A stretch of 64,000 bases of DNA from Tsuneonella suprasediminis. GTDB lineage: Bacteria; Pseudomonadota; Alphaproteobacteria; Sphingomonadales; Sphingomonadaceae. The notes under the pieces are model-generated. The model was given only the letters and a program-made list of their open reading frames with translations, was not told the DNA's origin and ran no database searches. This document shows positions 46,903 through 56,188 of this stretch, piece after piece. Numbering within the stretch: the first letter of the stretch is position 1; every line of letters starts with the position of its first letter. Where the stretch lies: contig NZ_RAHJ01000018.1 in the NCBI RefSeq assembly GCF_003605755.1, positions 558,001 through 622,000 of the forward strand, in the 5' to 3' direction. The position numbers and the translations under genes were made by a program.

Positions 46903-47654
46903 TCCGTATCGGTTTCCTGTTCGCGGCATTGCTGATGCTGACCGCTGCGCGCGAACCGATACTTGTGCCCGAAGTGAGCCAGCACGAAATTCAGGTGCAG
47001 CAAGGGTTCACCGGCACCAACCTGCTGCTGTTTGGCGCTGTGCTCGACCCGGCGGGAACACGCGCCGCACGCGGATACGATATCGTCGTCGTGCTTAAGG
47101 GGCCGACCGAAGCGGTGCGTATCCGCGAGAAGAGCCGGATCGGCGGCATCTGGGTCAACGCCGACAGCACCGATTTCCGCTCCGCCCCGTCGTTCTTTGC
47201 GGTTGCTGCTTCGCGTCCGGTGAAGGACATCGTCGATGATCGCACTGCGGCGATTTACGAACTCGGCAACGATTACATCCAGTTATCCCCATCGGGCACG
47301 ATCAACCCGGAAGAACAGGTCCGCTTCACCAGCGGTCTGGTCGATCTGAAACGTCGCAAGGGGTTGTACAAGGAAGACATGCACGGTGTGAAGCTGAGCG
47401 GGGGGGTGCTGTATCAGGCGCGTATCGCGCTGCCTTCCAGCGTGCAGACCGGGACATATACCGCGGAAACCTTTGCCATTTCCGATGGTCGTGTCGTCTC
47501 GTCCGCTATTGCCAAGGTCGATGTACGGAAAGTGGGCTTCGAACGGTTTATCGAGGTGTTCGCCCAGATATGGTCGTTCTGGTACGGGCTGCTGGCTGTG
47601 GCGCTTTCCACCGCGATGGGCTGGATCGCGGGCCGGTTGTTCGCGATGGGCTGA
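46899..47654 (+). CDS. TIGR02186 family protein (alphaproteobacterial single-TM protein)
   Basis: 251 aa. A short signal (MIRIGFLFAALLMLTAAREP) precedes a soluble periplasmic domain (QGFTGTNLLLFGAVLDPAG, YDIVVVLKGPTEAVRIREK, GIWVNADSTDFRSAPSFFAV). One membrane helix lies near the end (FWYGLLAVALSTAMGWIAGR). The family is typically encoded next to a TSUP exporter, as here, and probably works with it. Confidence 0.88.
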   Translation: MIRIGFLFAALLMLTAAREPILVPEVSQHEIQVQQGFTGTNLLLFGAVLDPAGTRAARGYDIVVVLKGPTEAVRIREKSRIGGIWVNADSTDFRSAPSFFAVAASRPVKDIVDDRTAAIYELGNDYIQLSPSGTINPEEQVRFTSGLVDLKRRKGLYKEDMHGVKLSGGVLYQARIALPSSVQTGTYTAETFAISDGRVVSSAIAKVDVRKVGFERFIEVFAQIWSFWYGLLAVALSTAMGWIAGRLFAMG

Positions 47655-47750
47655 TGCCGCCTCAGCGGCGGGCTGGCTGCCGTTGACCGCATCTTAACCC
47701 TGTCTCCTCTAGATACGCGTCGGGGGAACCAATTGGGGACAGGTTCGAGA

Positions 47751-49427
47751 ATGACCGACATGAGTGCACCGGGGCTTCGCGAACAGGCGGCCTCTACCGA
47801 TCATCTTCTGGGCGATGGCGAAAACAATGCCTCGCAGCCGATCGGCGTTTTGCTGGACGTTGCGGGGGCGGGGTCGCAGATCGCGCTCGACCTCCAGCGT
47901 TTGAACGAATGCATGAAGGATGAAGATCCTTCGGTGGCGCTGGCCGGGCAAGTCGGCAATCAGGTCAAGATCCGCGTGGGCAACGCATGGCTGCTCGCCA
48001 GCGTCCGCAATCAGAGGCAGGACAGGCGGCAGAACGGCGGGATCATAGCCGATGTCGATTTTCTGGGCGAAGGGCTGGAAGAGAAGTTGACCGGGCGGAT
48101 TAATGCATTCCGCCGTGGTGTAACTCGCTATCCTATACCAGGTGCCTACGTCTATCCGGCGACGACTGCCGACCTGCGCCAGATTTACGCGTCGGACGGT
48201 CGCACTTCGATCCCGATCGGCACTGTCTATCCCACCCGCGATATCCGCGCAGGGCTGTATGTCGATGCGATGCTGGGTAAGCATTTCGCACTGCTCGGTT
48301 CGACCGGCACCGGCAAATCGACCAGCGCCGCGCTGATCCTGCACCGCATTTGCGAAGCGGCGCCGGAAGGGCATATCGTGATGGTGGACCCGCACGGCGA
48401 ATATGCCGCCGCTTTCAAGAACAACGGCATGGTGCTCGACGTCAGCAACCTGCAGATGCCGTACTGGCTGATGAATTTTGAAGAGCACTGCGAAGTTCTG
48501 CTGACCCGTACGGGCAACGACCGGCAGATGGATGCCGACATTCTCGCCAAATGCCTGCTCCGCGCCCGGTCGAAGAACCGGCTGGCGGAAAGCATGGGCA
48601 AGATCACCGTCGACAGCCCGATCCCCTATCTCCTCTCGGACCTCTCGAACGAGATCCAGAACGAGATGGGCAAGCTCGACAAATCGACCAACACAGCGCC
48701 CTATATGCGGCTGAAGACCAAGCTCGACGAACTGAAGGCCGATCCGCGTTACCAGTTCATGTTTTCCGGCATGCTGGTGGGCGATACGATGGCCGACTTT
48801 CTGTGCCGCATCTTCCGTATGCCGGGCGACGGCAGGCCGATTTCGATCATCGACGTATCGGGCGTTCCGTCCGACATCACCAGCACAGTGGTTGCGGTAT
48901 TGAGCCGTCTGGTGTTCGATTTTGCCATCTGGGGCCGGGACGAGAAGACCCGCCCGATCCTGCTGGTTTGCGAAGAGGCCCACCGATACGTGCCGAGCGA
49001 GAAGCATGCCGACGATTCCAGCGTTGGCCGCATTCTCAGCCGTATCGCCAAGGAAGGACGCAAATACGGCATCAGCCTGGGCCTTATCACACAGCGGCCG
49101 AGCGACCTTGCCGAAGGGGTGCTGTCGCAATGCGGCACGATCATCGCGATGCGTTTGAACAACGAGCGCGACCAGTCGTTCGTGAAGGCGGCGATGCCCG
49201 AAGGGGCGCGCGGTTTTCTCGATTCGATACCGGCGCTGCGGAACCGCGAATGCATTGTGTGCGGCGAAGGTGTGGCGATCCCGGTGCGAGTATCGTTCGA
49301 CAATCTGGAAGAGGCCAAGCGCCCCGCGTCGGAAGACCCCAGTTTCGTCGATCTGTGGCGCCAGTCGGGCGGCGAGGAAGACCGCGTCCACCGCATCGTC
49401 CAGCGCTGGCGTTCGCAGGGCGGCTGA
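47751..49427 (+). CDS. HerA/DUF87-type ATP-binding protein
   Basis: 558-aa FtsK/HerA-class ATPase. An N-terminal HAS-barrel-like beta domain (QIALDLQRLNECMKD, AGQVGNQVKIRVGN) precedes Walker A GSTGTGKS (183-190), HIVMVDPHGEYAAAF and Walker B PILLVCEEAHRYVP (about 403-415). GLITQRPSDLAEGVLSQCGT is the sensor region. HerA proteins pump DNA and usually act with the NurA nuclease. No NurA, Mre11 or Rad50 homologue is beside it. An in-frame start six codons upstream (47733) is possible. Confidence 0.85.
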   Translation: MTDMSAPGLREQAASTDHLLGDGENNASQPIGVLLDVAGAGSQIALDLQRLNECMKDEDPSVALAGQVGNQVKIRVGNAWLLASVRNQRQDRRQNGGIIADVDFLGEGLEEKLTGRINAFRRGVTRYPIPGAYVYPATTADLRQIYASDGRTSIPIGTVYPTRDIRAGLYVDAMLGKHFALLGSTGTGKSTSAALILHRICEAAPEGHIVMVDPHGEYAAAFKNNGMVLDVSNLQMPYWLMNFEEHCEVLLTRTGNDRQMDADILAKCLLRARSKNRLAESMGKITVDSPIPYLLSDLSNEIQNEMGKLDKSTNTAPYMRLKTKLDELKADPRYQFMFSGMLVGDTMADFLCRIFRMPGDGRPISIIDVSGVPSDITSTVVAVLSRLVFDFAIWGRDEKTRPILLVCEEAHRYVPSEKHADDSSVGRILSRIAKEGRKYGISLGLITQRPSDLAEGVLSQCGTIIAMRLNNERDQSFVKAAMPEGARGFLDSIPALRNRECIVCGEGVAIPVRVSFDNLEEAKRPASEDPSFVDLWRQSGGEEDRVHRIVQRWRSQGG

Positions 49428-49465
49428 GCCTTACCGCTTCCTACCGGGGCAGGGGGCGGTGTCGC

Positions 49466-50200
49466 TCATGTTCCGCGTGTGTCCCCGTACAGATGGATGT
49501 GTAGCCGGTCGCTGATGCGGAAGCCGTGCTGCAGACACAAAGCCGCGAGCCAGCGTTCGCGTTCCCGCAAAGTGGCGCTGTCGATCCCCTCGGGCATCAG
49601 GAACACGCGCGCGGGCGGGATATGGTATGTGCGGACCAGCGCCACCGCTTCATCGACATCGTGGGGCGTGGCGATCACGAACTTGAAGAACGCGCGCGGT
49701 TCGCCTGCCCAGTGGTGCAGCCGTTCGGGCACCAGCGCCAGATCGGCGGGATTGCCGCTGTGCGCCAGCTTGGGGCTGACGTTGTACTGATCGACATGGA
49801 TATCGAGCCGCGCGGTCGGGGCGACTGTGCCGTTGGTTTCGATCTCGACCCGGTGATCGGGCAGCAGACCGACCAGTTCGGCCAGCGCGCTTGCCTGCAA
49901 CAGCGGTTCTCCTCCGGTGATGACGAGGCGGCGCGGGGCGAGTGCGGCGATCCGCTCGGCCACATCCGCCACCTCCAGCGTTAACTGGTTGGCTTTGCGG
50001 TCGAAATCGACAGTATCGCGGTGCGGGCGATTGTCGCCTGCGAACCGCCAGGTATAGGCGGTGTCGCACCACTGGCAGGCGAGGTTGCACCGGCTCAGCC
50101 GCACGAAAGTGCTCGGCTGCCCCATGCTTTGCCCTTCGCCCTGCAGCGAAGCGAAGATCTCCGCTTCGCCCGGTGCCTGGGTCGCCAGCACCAGCTTCAT
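49466..50200 (-). CDS. queE: 7-carboxy-7-deazaguanine synthase
   Basis: Radical-SAM enzyme that converts carboxy-tetrahydropterin to CDG on the way to queuosine. 244 aa. The cluster cysteines are C38, C42 and C45 (CNLACQWC). EAEIFASLQGEGQSMGQPS is the conserved start, LVITGGEPLL the SAM site, and SPKLAHSGNP the substrate region. Not clustered with queC or queD here. Its leader holds an 8-bp hairpin touching the start codon and the third copy of the short motif. Confidence 0.95.
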   Translation of the reverse strand: MKLVLATQAPGEAEIFASLQGEGQSMGQPSTFVRLSRCNLACQWCDTAYTWRFAGDNRPHRDTVDFDRKANQLTLEVADVAERIAALAPRRLVITGGEPLLQASALAELVGLLPDHRVEIETNGTVAPTARLDIHVDQYNVSPKLAHSGNPADLALVPERLHHWAGEPRAFFKFVIATPHDVDEAVALVRTYHIPPARVFLMPEGIDSATLRERERWLAALCLQHGFRISDRLHIHLYGDTRGT

Positions 50201-50201
50201 C

Positions 50202-50229
50202 GTTCAGCCTTTGCAGGGTGAGGCTGAAC
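50202..50229 (-). promoter_or_regulatory. queE leader hairpin against the start codon
   Basis: Perfect 8-bp inverted repeat, GTTCAGCC/GGCTGAAC, with a 12-nt loop; on the minus strand it ends one base before the queE ATG and takes in part of the AAAGG ribosome binding site. Confidence 0.5.
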
Positions 50230-50239
50230 AAGTGTTACA

Positions 50240-50268
50240 CATGTTACACTGTCCTGAAGAAGAAAAAC
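50240..50268. repeat. Three-copy motif, copy C (upstream of queE)
   Basis: CATGTTACACTGTCCTGA (50240-50257) followed by AGAAGAAAAAC. On the minus strand it ends 39 bp before the queE ATG, close to the 32 bp seen at ispG. A second TGTTACA lies beside it (50233-50239). Confidence 0.65.
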
Positions 50269-50541
50269 CTGCCCCGGGCCGTATGGTGCAAACAGGTGTG
50301 TGCCATCGTGGCGACAGAGGCGGGCGGAAGCAGTCATCGCCGCGCCATCGCACATGGCGGCGGATTAGGAAAATGGTTTGCGGGAGGGGGTGGGGGTGGG
50401 GGTTGGCGGTTGCGCTCGTCACATCAGTCGTGGCGGGGCGAGGGTGGGCCGTGGATTGCCACGTCGCCTGCGGCTCCTCGCAATGACGAGGGGAGGGCGG
50501 CGAGAGTATTGGCCAATCATCGGCAGTTCGCCCTCACCTCT

Positions 50542-50767
50542 GAACCAAACCCACTCCGTGCCTTCGTGCCTTCGTGTGACACACTATCGCCCGACGCTCC
50601 CGCCCGTCATATCAGTCGTGGCCGGGGCAAGGGCGGTCCATGGATTGCCACGTCGCCTTCGGCTCCTCGCAATGACGAGGAGAGGGGGGTGAGGGAGGAC
50701 GAGGGGGAGGGAACATCCGCCACAACGTCACCCCGGACTTGATCCGGGGTCCAGCTCCCCCTTGCGG
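50542..50767. repeat. Long composite repeat, copy 1 (modules C, A, B)
   Basis: Begins GAACCAAACCCACTC, continues with GTGCCTTCGTGTGACACAC, a module A arm (GGATTGCCACGTCGCC) and the start of module B (CCCCGGACTTGATCCGGGG). Nearly identical to 51088-51316. Confidence 0.9.
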
Positions 50768-50817
50768 CGTTGTGTCTGAAGAAAAGCTGGGCCCCGGCTC
50801 GGGGGCCGGGGCGACGG
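50726..50817. repeat. Module B palindrome
   Basis: Left arm CCCCGGACTTGATCCGGGG then TCCAGCT; right arm AGCTGGGCCCCGG then CCGGGGCGACG in opposite sense, about 35 nt between. Related elements at 57996, 58287 and 63762. Confidence 0.75.
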
Positions 50818-50910
50818 GTCGGTGGGTTTTGTGTAGTGCTTCGAGGGGGCAGGCCCTGAGGACGACACCCGCTCAGTGAGTGACCCGCTCAGCACACCAC
50901 TCCACCGCCA

Positions 50911-51034
50911 TTCGTCATTGCGAGCGGAGCGAAGCAATCCATGGGCTGACGGTTGCACCTATCACAACGGTCGCGGTGGGGGCGAGGGCGGTCGATGGAT
51001 TGCCACGTCGCCTTCGGCTCCTCGCAATGACGAG
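50911..51034. repeat. Module A palindrome
   Basis: Left arm TCGTCATTGCGAGCGGAGCG and GAAGCAATCCATGG; right arm TGGATTGCCACGTCGCC and CTCCTCGCAATGACGAG. Confidence 0.85.
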
Positions 51035-51087
51035 GGGAAGGGCGCGATAGTATTAGCGGAGCATCGGCAGTGCGGCCCCCTATCCCC

Positions 51088-51316
51088 GAACCAAACCCAC
51101 TCTGTGCCTTCGTGCCTTCGTGTGACACACTATCGCCCGACGCTCCCGCCCGTCATATCAGTCGTGGCCGGGGCAAGGGCGGTCCATGGATTGCCACGTC
51201 GCCTTCGGCTCCTCGCAATGACGAGGAGAGGGGGGGTGAGGGAGGACGAGGGGGAGGGAACGTCCGCCACAACGTCACCCCGGACTTGATCCGGGGCCCA
51301 GCTTCCCCCCTTGCGG
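51088..51316. repeat. Long composite repeat, copy 2 (modules C, A, B)
   Basis: By eye about six differences, including single-base indels, from copy 1 over roughly 226 bp, the same order and the same orientation, 546 bp further on. It ends 20 bp from the valS stop codon. Confidence 0.9.
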
Positions 51317-51335
51317 CGGTGCGTATGACGGGCGC

Positions 51336-54065
51336 TTACCCCAGCCTTGCCAGCGCCGCTTTCAGCCGTTCCGCCTCTGCCGAATGAGCGGCGTGATCGG
51401 CGCGGGCTTTCTCGACCGCTTCGGGTTTGGCGCGTTCGACGAAGTTGGGGTTGGACAGCCGCCCTTCGAGCGACTTGGCCTCTTTCTCCGAAGCCGCCAG
51501 CGCCTTTTCCAGCCGGGCCTTTTCCGCGGCGATATCGACCACGCCTTCCAGCGGGATCACGAACACGTCGTCACCCGCGGTGACTTGCATCGCCGCCCCG
51601 GCGGGCGCTTCGCCCACGTGCAGCGGGGTCAGGCGGGCGAGGCGTTCGATCGCTGCCGCGCTGCGTTCGATCGTGCGCGTCGCAACGTCGGACGGGTTGG
51701 CGACCCATGCTTCCAGTTTGGCCCCCGGCGCGATGCCGAGTTCGTTCTTCGCCGCGCGGGTGGCGGTGGTCAGGTCGATCACCCAGTCGATTGCCGCCTT
51801 CGCCGCCGGATCGACGCTGGCGCGCGGATCGGGCCATTTGGCGACGATCAGATCGTACTGACGCTCGCCCTGCGCGTGCCACAGTTCTTCGGTGATGAAG
51901 GGCATGAACGGGTGCAGCATCACCAGAATCTGATCGAGCACCCACCCGGCCACGGCGCGGGTTTCGGTGGCGGCGGGGGAATCCTCCTCCGCACCCAGCA
52001 CGGGCTTGATCAGTTCCAGATACCAGTCGCAGAACCGGTCCCACACGAAGTGATAGACGGTGTTTGCCGCGGCATCGAACCGCAGATCGGCCATCGCCGC
52101 ATCCAGCTTCTCAAGGCATTCGGTGACTTCACCGATGATCCATGTGTTGACGGCAAGACGGCTTTCGGGCGCGGCCAGCGTATCGCTCGCGCCGATGCCG
52201 TTGGACTGGCAATAACGGGTCGCGTTCCAAAGCTTGGTCGCGAAGTTGCGGTATCCTTCGACCCGGCTCTTATCCATCTTGATGTCGCGGCCCTGGCTTT
52301 CCATTGCCGCCATGAAGAAGCGCAACGCATCGGCGCCGTATTCGTCGATCAGGCCCAGCGGATCGACCACGTTGCCTTTCGATTTCGACATCTTGCTGCC
52401 GTCGTCCGCGCGGACAAGGCCGTGGAGGTACAGCCGCTTCCACGGAACTTCTCCCATAAATTCAATGCCCTGCATCGCCATGCGCGCATCCCAGAAAAAC
52501 AGGATGTCGAACCCGGAAATCAGCAGATCATTGGGGTAGTGCTTCTTGAGCAGCTCTGTCTGGTCGGGCCAGCCTAACGTAGCGAAGGGCCACAGCGCGG
52601 AGGAGAACCATGTGTCGAGGACGTCTTCGTCCCGCTTGAGCGTGACGTCTGCGCCCGCCTGCGCCTGCGCGGCTTCCTCGCTCTCGGCAACGTAGATGCT
52701 GCCATCTTCAGCGTACCAGGCCGGAATCCGGTGTCCCCACCACAACTGGCGGCTGACACACCAAGGCTGGATGTTTTCCATCCAGTTGAAGAACGTCTTC
52801 TCCCAGCTCTTGGGGACGATTTCGATCTTGCCGTCGCGCACCGCCTGCATCGGCGGACCGGCCAGTTTCTCGGCATCGACATACCACTGATCGGTCAGCC
52901 AGGGTTCGATCACCACGCCACCGCGATCCCCGAACGGGGTCTGGATCGTGCGCGGTTCGGCATCGTGTTCGACCGCGTTGCCTTCCTTGTCGGTGGTGAC
53001 ATGCGGGATCAGGCAGCCCAGTTCCTTCATCCGCGCGACCACCAGTTCGCGCGCGCCATCCTCGCCATCGCGGCGGAAACGGTGGAGGCCGATGAATTCA
53101 GGCGGCACCAGCCCGTCGGCCGTCTGGCACACGTTGGCTTCGGCATCGAGCATGTTGAGCATGTCCGCCGCAGCGAACCCGGCGCGGCGACCCACTTCGA
53201 AATCGTTGAAATCGTGGCCCGGCGTGATCTTGACGCAGCCCGATCCCAGTTCAGGATCGGCGTGTTCATCGGCCACCACCGGGATGCGGCGGCCGGTGAT
53301 CGGCAGGACGATGTCCTTGCCCACGACACTGGCATAGCGTTCATCCGCCGGGTTCACCGCCACCGCCATATCGGCCAGCATGGTTTCCGGGCGCGTGGTG
53401 GCGACTTCGAGATAATCCTTGCCATCGGCAGTGGTGACGCCATCGGCCAGCGGATATCGGAAATGCCAGAAGCTGCCTTTGACTTCGCGCGTTTCGACTT
53501 CGAGGTCGGAAATCGCGGTCTTCAGCTTCGGATCCCAGTTCACCAGCCGCTTATCGCGGTAAATCAGCCCCTTGGCATGGAGATCGACGAACACCTTGAT
53601 CACCGCTTTGGTGAAATGCGGGTCCATCGTGAACTGTTCGCGGCTCCAGTCCATCGAACAGCCGAGGCGGCGGAGCTGGCCGGTGATCTGGCCGCCGCTT
53701 TCCTCTTTCCATTCCCACACTTTTTCCACGAACTGTTCGCGGGTGTAATTGGTGCGCTTGTCCTGCCGCGCCTCCAGCTGGCGTTCGACGACCATTTGCG
53801 TGGCGATTCCCGCGTGATCGACGCCGACCACCCACAGTGCATCTTTGCCGCGCAGACGTTCGTACCGGATCACAATGTCCTGCAAAGTGTTGTCGAGGGC
53901 ATGGCCAATGTGAAGCGAGCCCGTGACGTTCGGCGGTGGGTTGACGATTGTGAAGGGTTGCGCGTCGGGCCGCTCGGGCCGGAAGGCGCCCGTGCTTTCC
54001 CAGTGCTGATACCACCGTGCCTCAATCGGGGCCGGGTCGAATGTCTTGGCGAGCTCGCTGGTCAT
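51336..54065 (-). CDS. valS: Valyl-tRNA synthetase
   Basis: Class I synthetase that charges tRNA-Val, 909 aa. HIGH motif in [15 protein letters not shown] (about 46-60), KMSKS motif in [17 protein letters not shown], editing domain with [19 protein letters not shown], and the Val-type C-terminal coiled coil at the end ([20 protein letters not shown]). ATG 54065 is the family start ([20 protein letters not shown]); the open frame upstream by 73 codons has no family resemblance. Divergent from mlaE with a 104-bp spacer. Confidence 0.97.
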   Translation of the reverse strand: MTSELAKTFDPAPIEARWYQHWESTGAFRPERPDAQPFTIVNPPPNVTGSLHIGHALDNTLQDIVIRYERLRGKDALWVVGVDHAGIATQMVVERQLEARQDKRTNYTREQFVEKVWEWKEESGGQITGQLRRLGCSMDWSREQFTMDPHFTKAVIKVFVDLHAKGLIYRDKRLVNWDPKLKTAISDLEVETREVKGSFWHFRYPLADGVTTADGKDYLEVATTRPETMLADMAVAVNPADERYASVVGKDIVLPITGRRIPVVADEHADPELGSGCVKITPGHDFNDFEVGRRAGFAAADMLNMLDAEANVCQTADGLVPPEFIGLHRFRRDGEDGARELVVARMKELGCLIPHVTTDKEGNAVEHDAEPRTIQTPFGDRGGVVIEPWLTDQWYVDAEKLAGPPMQAVRDGKIEIVPKSWEKTFFNWMENIQPWCVSRQLWWGHRIPAWYAEDGSIYVAESEEAAQAQAGADVTLKRDEDVLDTWFSSALWPFATLGWPDQTELLKKHYPNDLLISGFDILFFWDARMAMQGIEFMGEVPWKRLYLHGLVRADDGSKMSKSKGNVVDPLGLIDEYGADALRFFMAAMESQGRDIKMDKSRVEGYRNFATKLWNATRYCQSNGIGASDTLAAPESRLAVNTWIIGEVTECLEKLDAAMADLRFDAAANTVYHFVWDRFCDWYLELIKPVLGAEEDSPAATETRAVAGWVLDQILVMLHPFMPFITEELWHAQGERQYDLIVAKWPDPRASVDPAAKAAIDWVIDLTTATRAAKNELGIAPGAKLEAWVANPSDVATRTIERSAAAIERLARLTPLHVGEAPAGAAMQVTAGDDVFVIPLEGVVDIAAEKARLEKALAASEKEAKSLEGRLSNPNFVERAKPEAVEKARADHAAHSAEAERLKAALARLG

Positions 54066-54169
54066 GATGACGGGCGCTTTGCCAGCGCAGCGCGCGAGGC
54101 GCAACGCCCATGTGCAAGCGAAATCCCGCGCTTGTCGTCGAGACGATTTACCCGCATAGGCAACAGGGC

Positions 54170-55279
54170 ATGACCGAAGGGGCAGAATTTTCCATCGAGG
54201 ATACCGACGGGGGGCAGCGGCTGGTGCTGCGCGGGCCCTACCTCGTATCCACTGTCGGCGCGGTCGATAGCGATCTGCGCGCACTGACCGGGCCGTTTTC
54301 CGAAATCGATATTTCCGAAGTTACGGAAATCGATACTGTGGGGGCGTGGATCGCGTGCACTCTGGCGCGTGAGACCGGGGCAGAGGTTACCGGGGCAAGC
54401 GATCGGGCCAAGCGGTTGCTGGGCGCTGTCGAGGATATCGACGACGATATCGATGTGTCGCCCCAACGTCTGCCATTCGCACAGCGCGTGTTCGGCAGTG
54501 TGGGCGATCAGGTTTTCGCGATGGGTCGCGGTGTGCTCTATGCGCTGGGCTTCTTCGGTGCGTTCATCGCTTCCATTTTCAGTCTGATACGCCATCCGCG
54601 CCGCTTCCGCATGACGGCGCTTGTCCGCCAGTTCGAGCTGGTGGGCGTGGCCGCGCTGGGCATCATCGGGCTGATGAGTTTTCTGATCGGAATCGTCATC
54701 GCGCAACAGGGCGCCGTTCAGCTCGCTCAGTTTGGCGCGGAGATGCTGACTGTGAATCTGGTGGGCCGGATCACTATGCGCGAACTGGGTGTGTTGATGA
54801 CCGCGATTATGGTTGCGGGTCGCTCCGGCTCTGCCTTCGCTGCACAACTCGGTACGATGAAACTGACCGAAGAAATCGATGCGATGCGGACAATCGGGAT
54901 TTCCCCGATGGAGGCGCTGGTCGTGCCACGCGTGCTGGCGGTGACATTCATGATGGTGCTGCTCGGTTTCTATTCCTCGGTCATGGCGATCATTGGCGGG
55001 GCCACGGTGTCGGGTTTTTCGCTGGGCATCCCGTTTGGAACATTTCTTTTGCGAATCAAAGAAGTGGTGCCGCTGACCGATTTCTATGTCGGCTTGATAA
55101 AGGCACCGGTATTCGGCCTGATCGTCGGCCTGACCGGCTGTTACCAGGGGATGCAGGTGCAGGGTAATTCCGAAGATGTCGGCCTGCGGACGACGAAGGC
55201 GGTGGTGCTCGGTATCTTCTCTGTCATCGTGCTCGATGCGTTTTTCGCGGTGTTCTTCACTTCGATAGGGTGGGACTGA
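54170..55279 (+). CDS. MlaE-type lipid ABC transporter permease with N-terminal STAS-like domain
   Basis: 369 aa. Residues about 1-90 resemble a STAS domain ([20 protein letters not shown]), in the role of MlaB fused to the permease. The permease domain has five or six helices with the family signatures [18 protein letters not shown] and [20 protein letters not shown]. Together with the next three genes it forms an MCE transporter that moves phospholipid between the membranes. ATG 54170 is chosen as the first start before the STAS-like strands. Stop overlaps the mlaF start (TGATG). Confidence 0.92.
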   Translation: MTEGAEFSIEDTDGGQRLVLRGPYLVSTVGAVDSDLRALTGPFSEIDISEVTEIDTVGAWIACTLARETGAEVTGASDRAKRLLGAVEDIDDDIDVSPQRLPFAQRVFGSVGDQVFAMGRGVLYALGFFGAFIASIFSLIRHPRRFRMTALVRQFELVGVAALGIIGLMSFLIGIVIAQQGAVQLAQFGAEMLTVNLVGRITMRELGVLMTAIMVAGRSGSAFAAQLGTMKLTEEIDAMRTIGISPMEALVVPRVLAVTFMMVLLGFYSSVMAIIGGATVSGFSLGIPFGTFLLRIKEVVPLTDFYVGLIKAPVFGLIVGLTGCYQGMQVQGNSEDVGLRTTKAVVLGIFSVIVLDAFFAVFFTSIGWD

Positions 55280-56178
55280 TGACTGAGGCCGACGCCATCG
55301 ACACTCAGGATGAACAGCCGGACAATAGCCAGCAGGCGGGCCGCGAGCAGCGCTATACCGGCGAATACCCTATCGTGGTGGAAGGCCTGACCAACCGGTT
55401 TGGCGATCAGGTGGTCCACGAAGATTTGTCGCTCAAGGTGCGGCGCGGCGAAATTCTCGGTGTGGTCGGCGGTTCAGGCACCGGCAAATCGGTGCTGATG
55501 CGCTCGATTATCGGCCTGCAAGTGCCGCAGGAAGGGCATATAGAGGTCTTCGGACGCTCGATCACCGATGCCGATCCGGACGAGACGCTGGGCGTGCGTA
55601 ACCGGTGGGGCGTGTTGTTTCAGGGCGGGGCACTGTTTTCCACTTTGACAGTGGGCGAGAACGTGCAGGTGCCGCTTAAGCAGTTCTACCCAGAGATAGG
55701 GTCCGAGCTGCTCGACGAAATCGCCCGGTTCAAGGTCGTGCTGACGGGGCTGTCCGCGGAAGCGGCGGCGAAGTATCCATCCGAACTGTCGGGCGGTATG
55801 AAGAAGCGCGCCGGGCTCGCCCGTGCGCTGGCGCTCGACCCGGAACTGCTCTTTCTGGATGAACCGACGGCAGGGCTCGATCCGATCGGCGCGGCGGCGT
55901 TCGACCGGCTGACACGCGAACTGGCCGATACGCTGGGGCTGACGGTGTTTCTGATTACCCACGATCTCGATACACTGTACGAAATCTGCGACCGGGTGGC
56001 GGTGCTGGCGGATAAGAAAGTGATCGCCATCGGCACGATTCCCGAATTGCTGGAAAGCGATCACCCGTGGATCGACGAATACTTCAACGGCCCGCGCGGC
56101 CGGGCGGCGAAAGACAGCCATGATCGCGCAAAGGCCGATAGCAAAGCGATAGACAGCGCCCCGGACAAGGGGGCATAG
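55279..56178 (+). CDS. MlaF-type lipid ABC transporter ATPase
   Basis: 299 aa. Walker A GGSGTGKS, signature LSGGMKKRAGLARAL, Walker B LLFLDEPTAGLDP and switch His in LITHDLDTLYE. The N-terminal 25 residues are acidic and disordered, and the last 35 are charged. ATG 55279 overlaps the mlaE stop and is preferred over an in-frame ATG three codons earlier that lies inside mlaE. Confidence 0.95.
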   Translation: MTEADAIDTQDEQPDNSQQAGREQRYTGEYPIVVEGLTNRFGDQVVHEDLSLKVRRGEILGVVGGSGTGKSVLMRSIIGLQVPQEGHIEVFGRSITDADPDETLGVRNRWGVLFQGGALFSTLTVGENVQVPLKQFYPEIGSELLDEIARFKVVLTGLSAEAAAKYPSELSGGMKKRAGLARALALDPELLFLDEPTAGLDPIGAAAFDRLTRELADTLGLTVFLITHDLDTLYEICDRVAVLADKKVIAIGTIPELLESDHPWIDEYFNGPRGRAAKDSHDRAKADSKAIDSAPDKGA

Positions 56179-56188
56179 GAAGAACGCA

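Larger units (their letters stand above)
50201..51335. other. 1.1-kb gene-free gap filled with repeat modules
   Basis: No credible gene. Contents: queE leader (50201-50268), about 170 bp of GC-rich simple sequence, a module A arm (50450-50490), module C plus A plus B (50542-50817), a full module A palindrome (50911-51034), and a second C plus A plus B copy (51088-51316) ending 20 bp from the valS stop. Open frames here are repeat translations. Confidence 0.8.

Noticed and set aside
47709-49391. 560-codon minus-strand frame over the HerA-type gene
   Set aside because: The plus strand carries Walker A and B motifs; the antisense frame has none.
50201-51335. Several 70-140 codon frames between queE and valS
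   Set aside because: They are translations of modules A, B and C; the same peptides recur at 19.9 and 58 kb in other frames.
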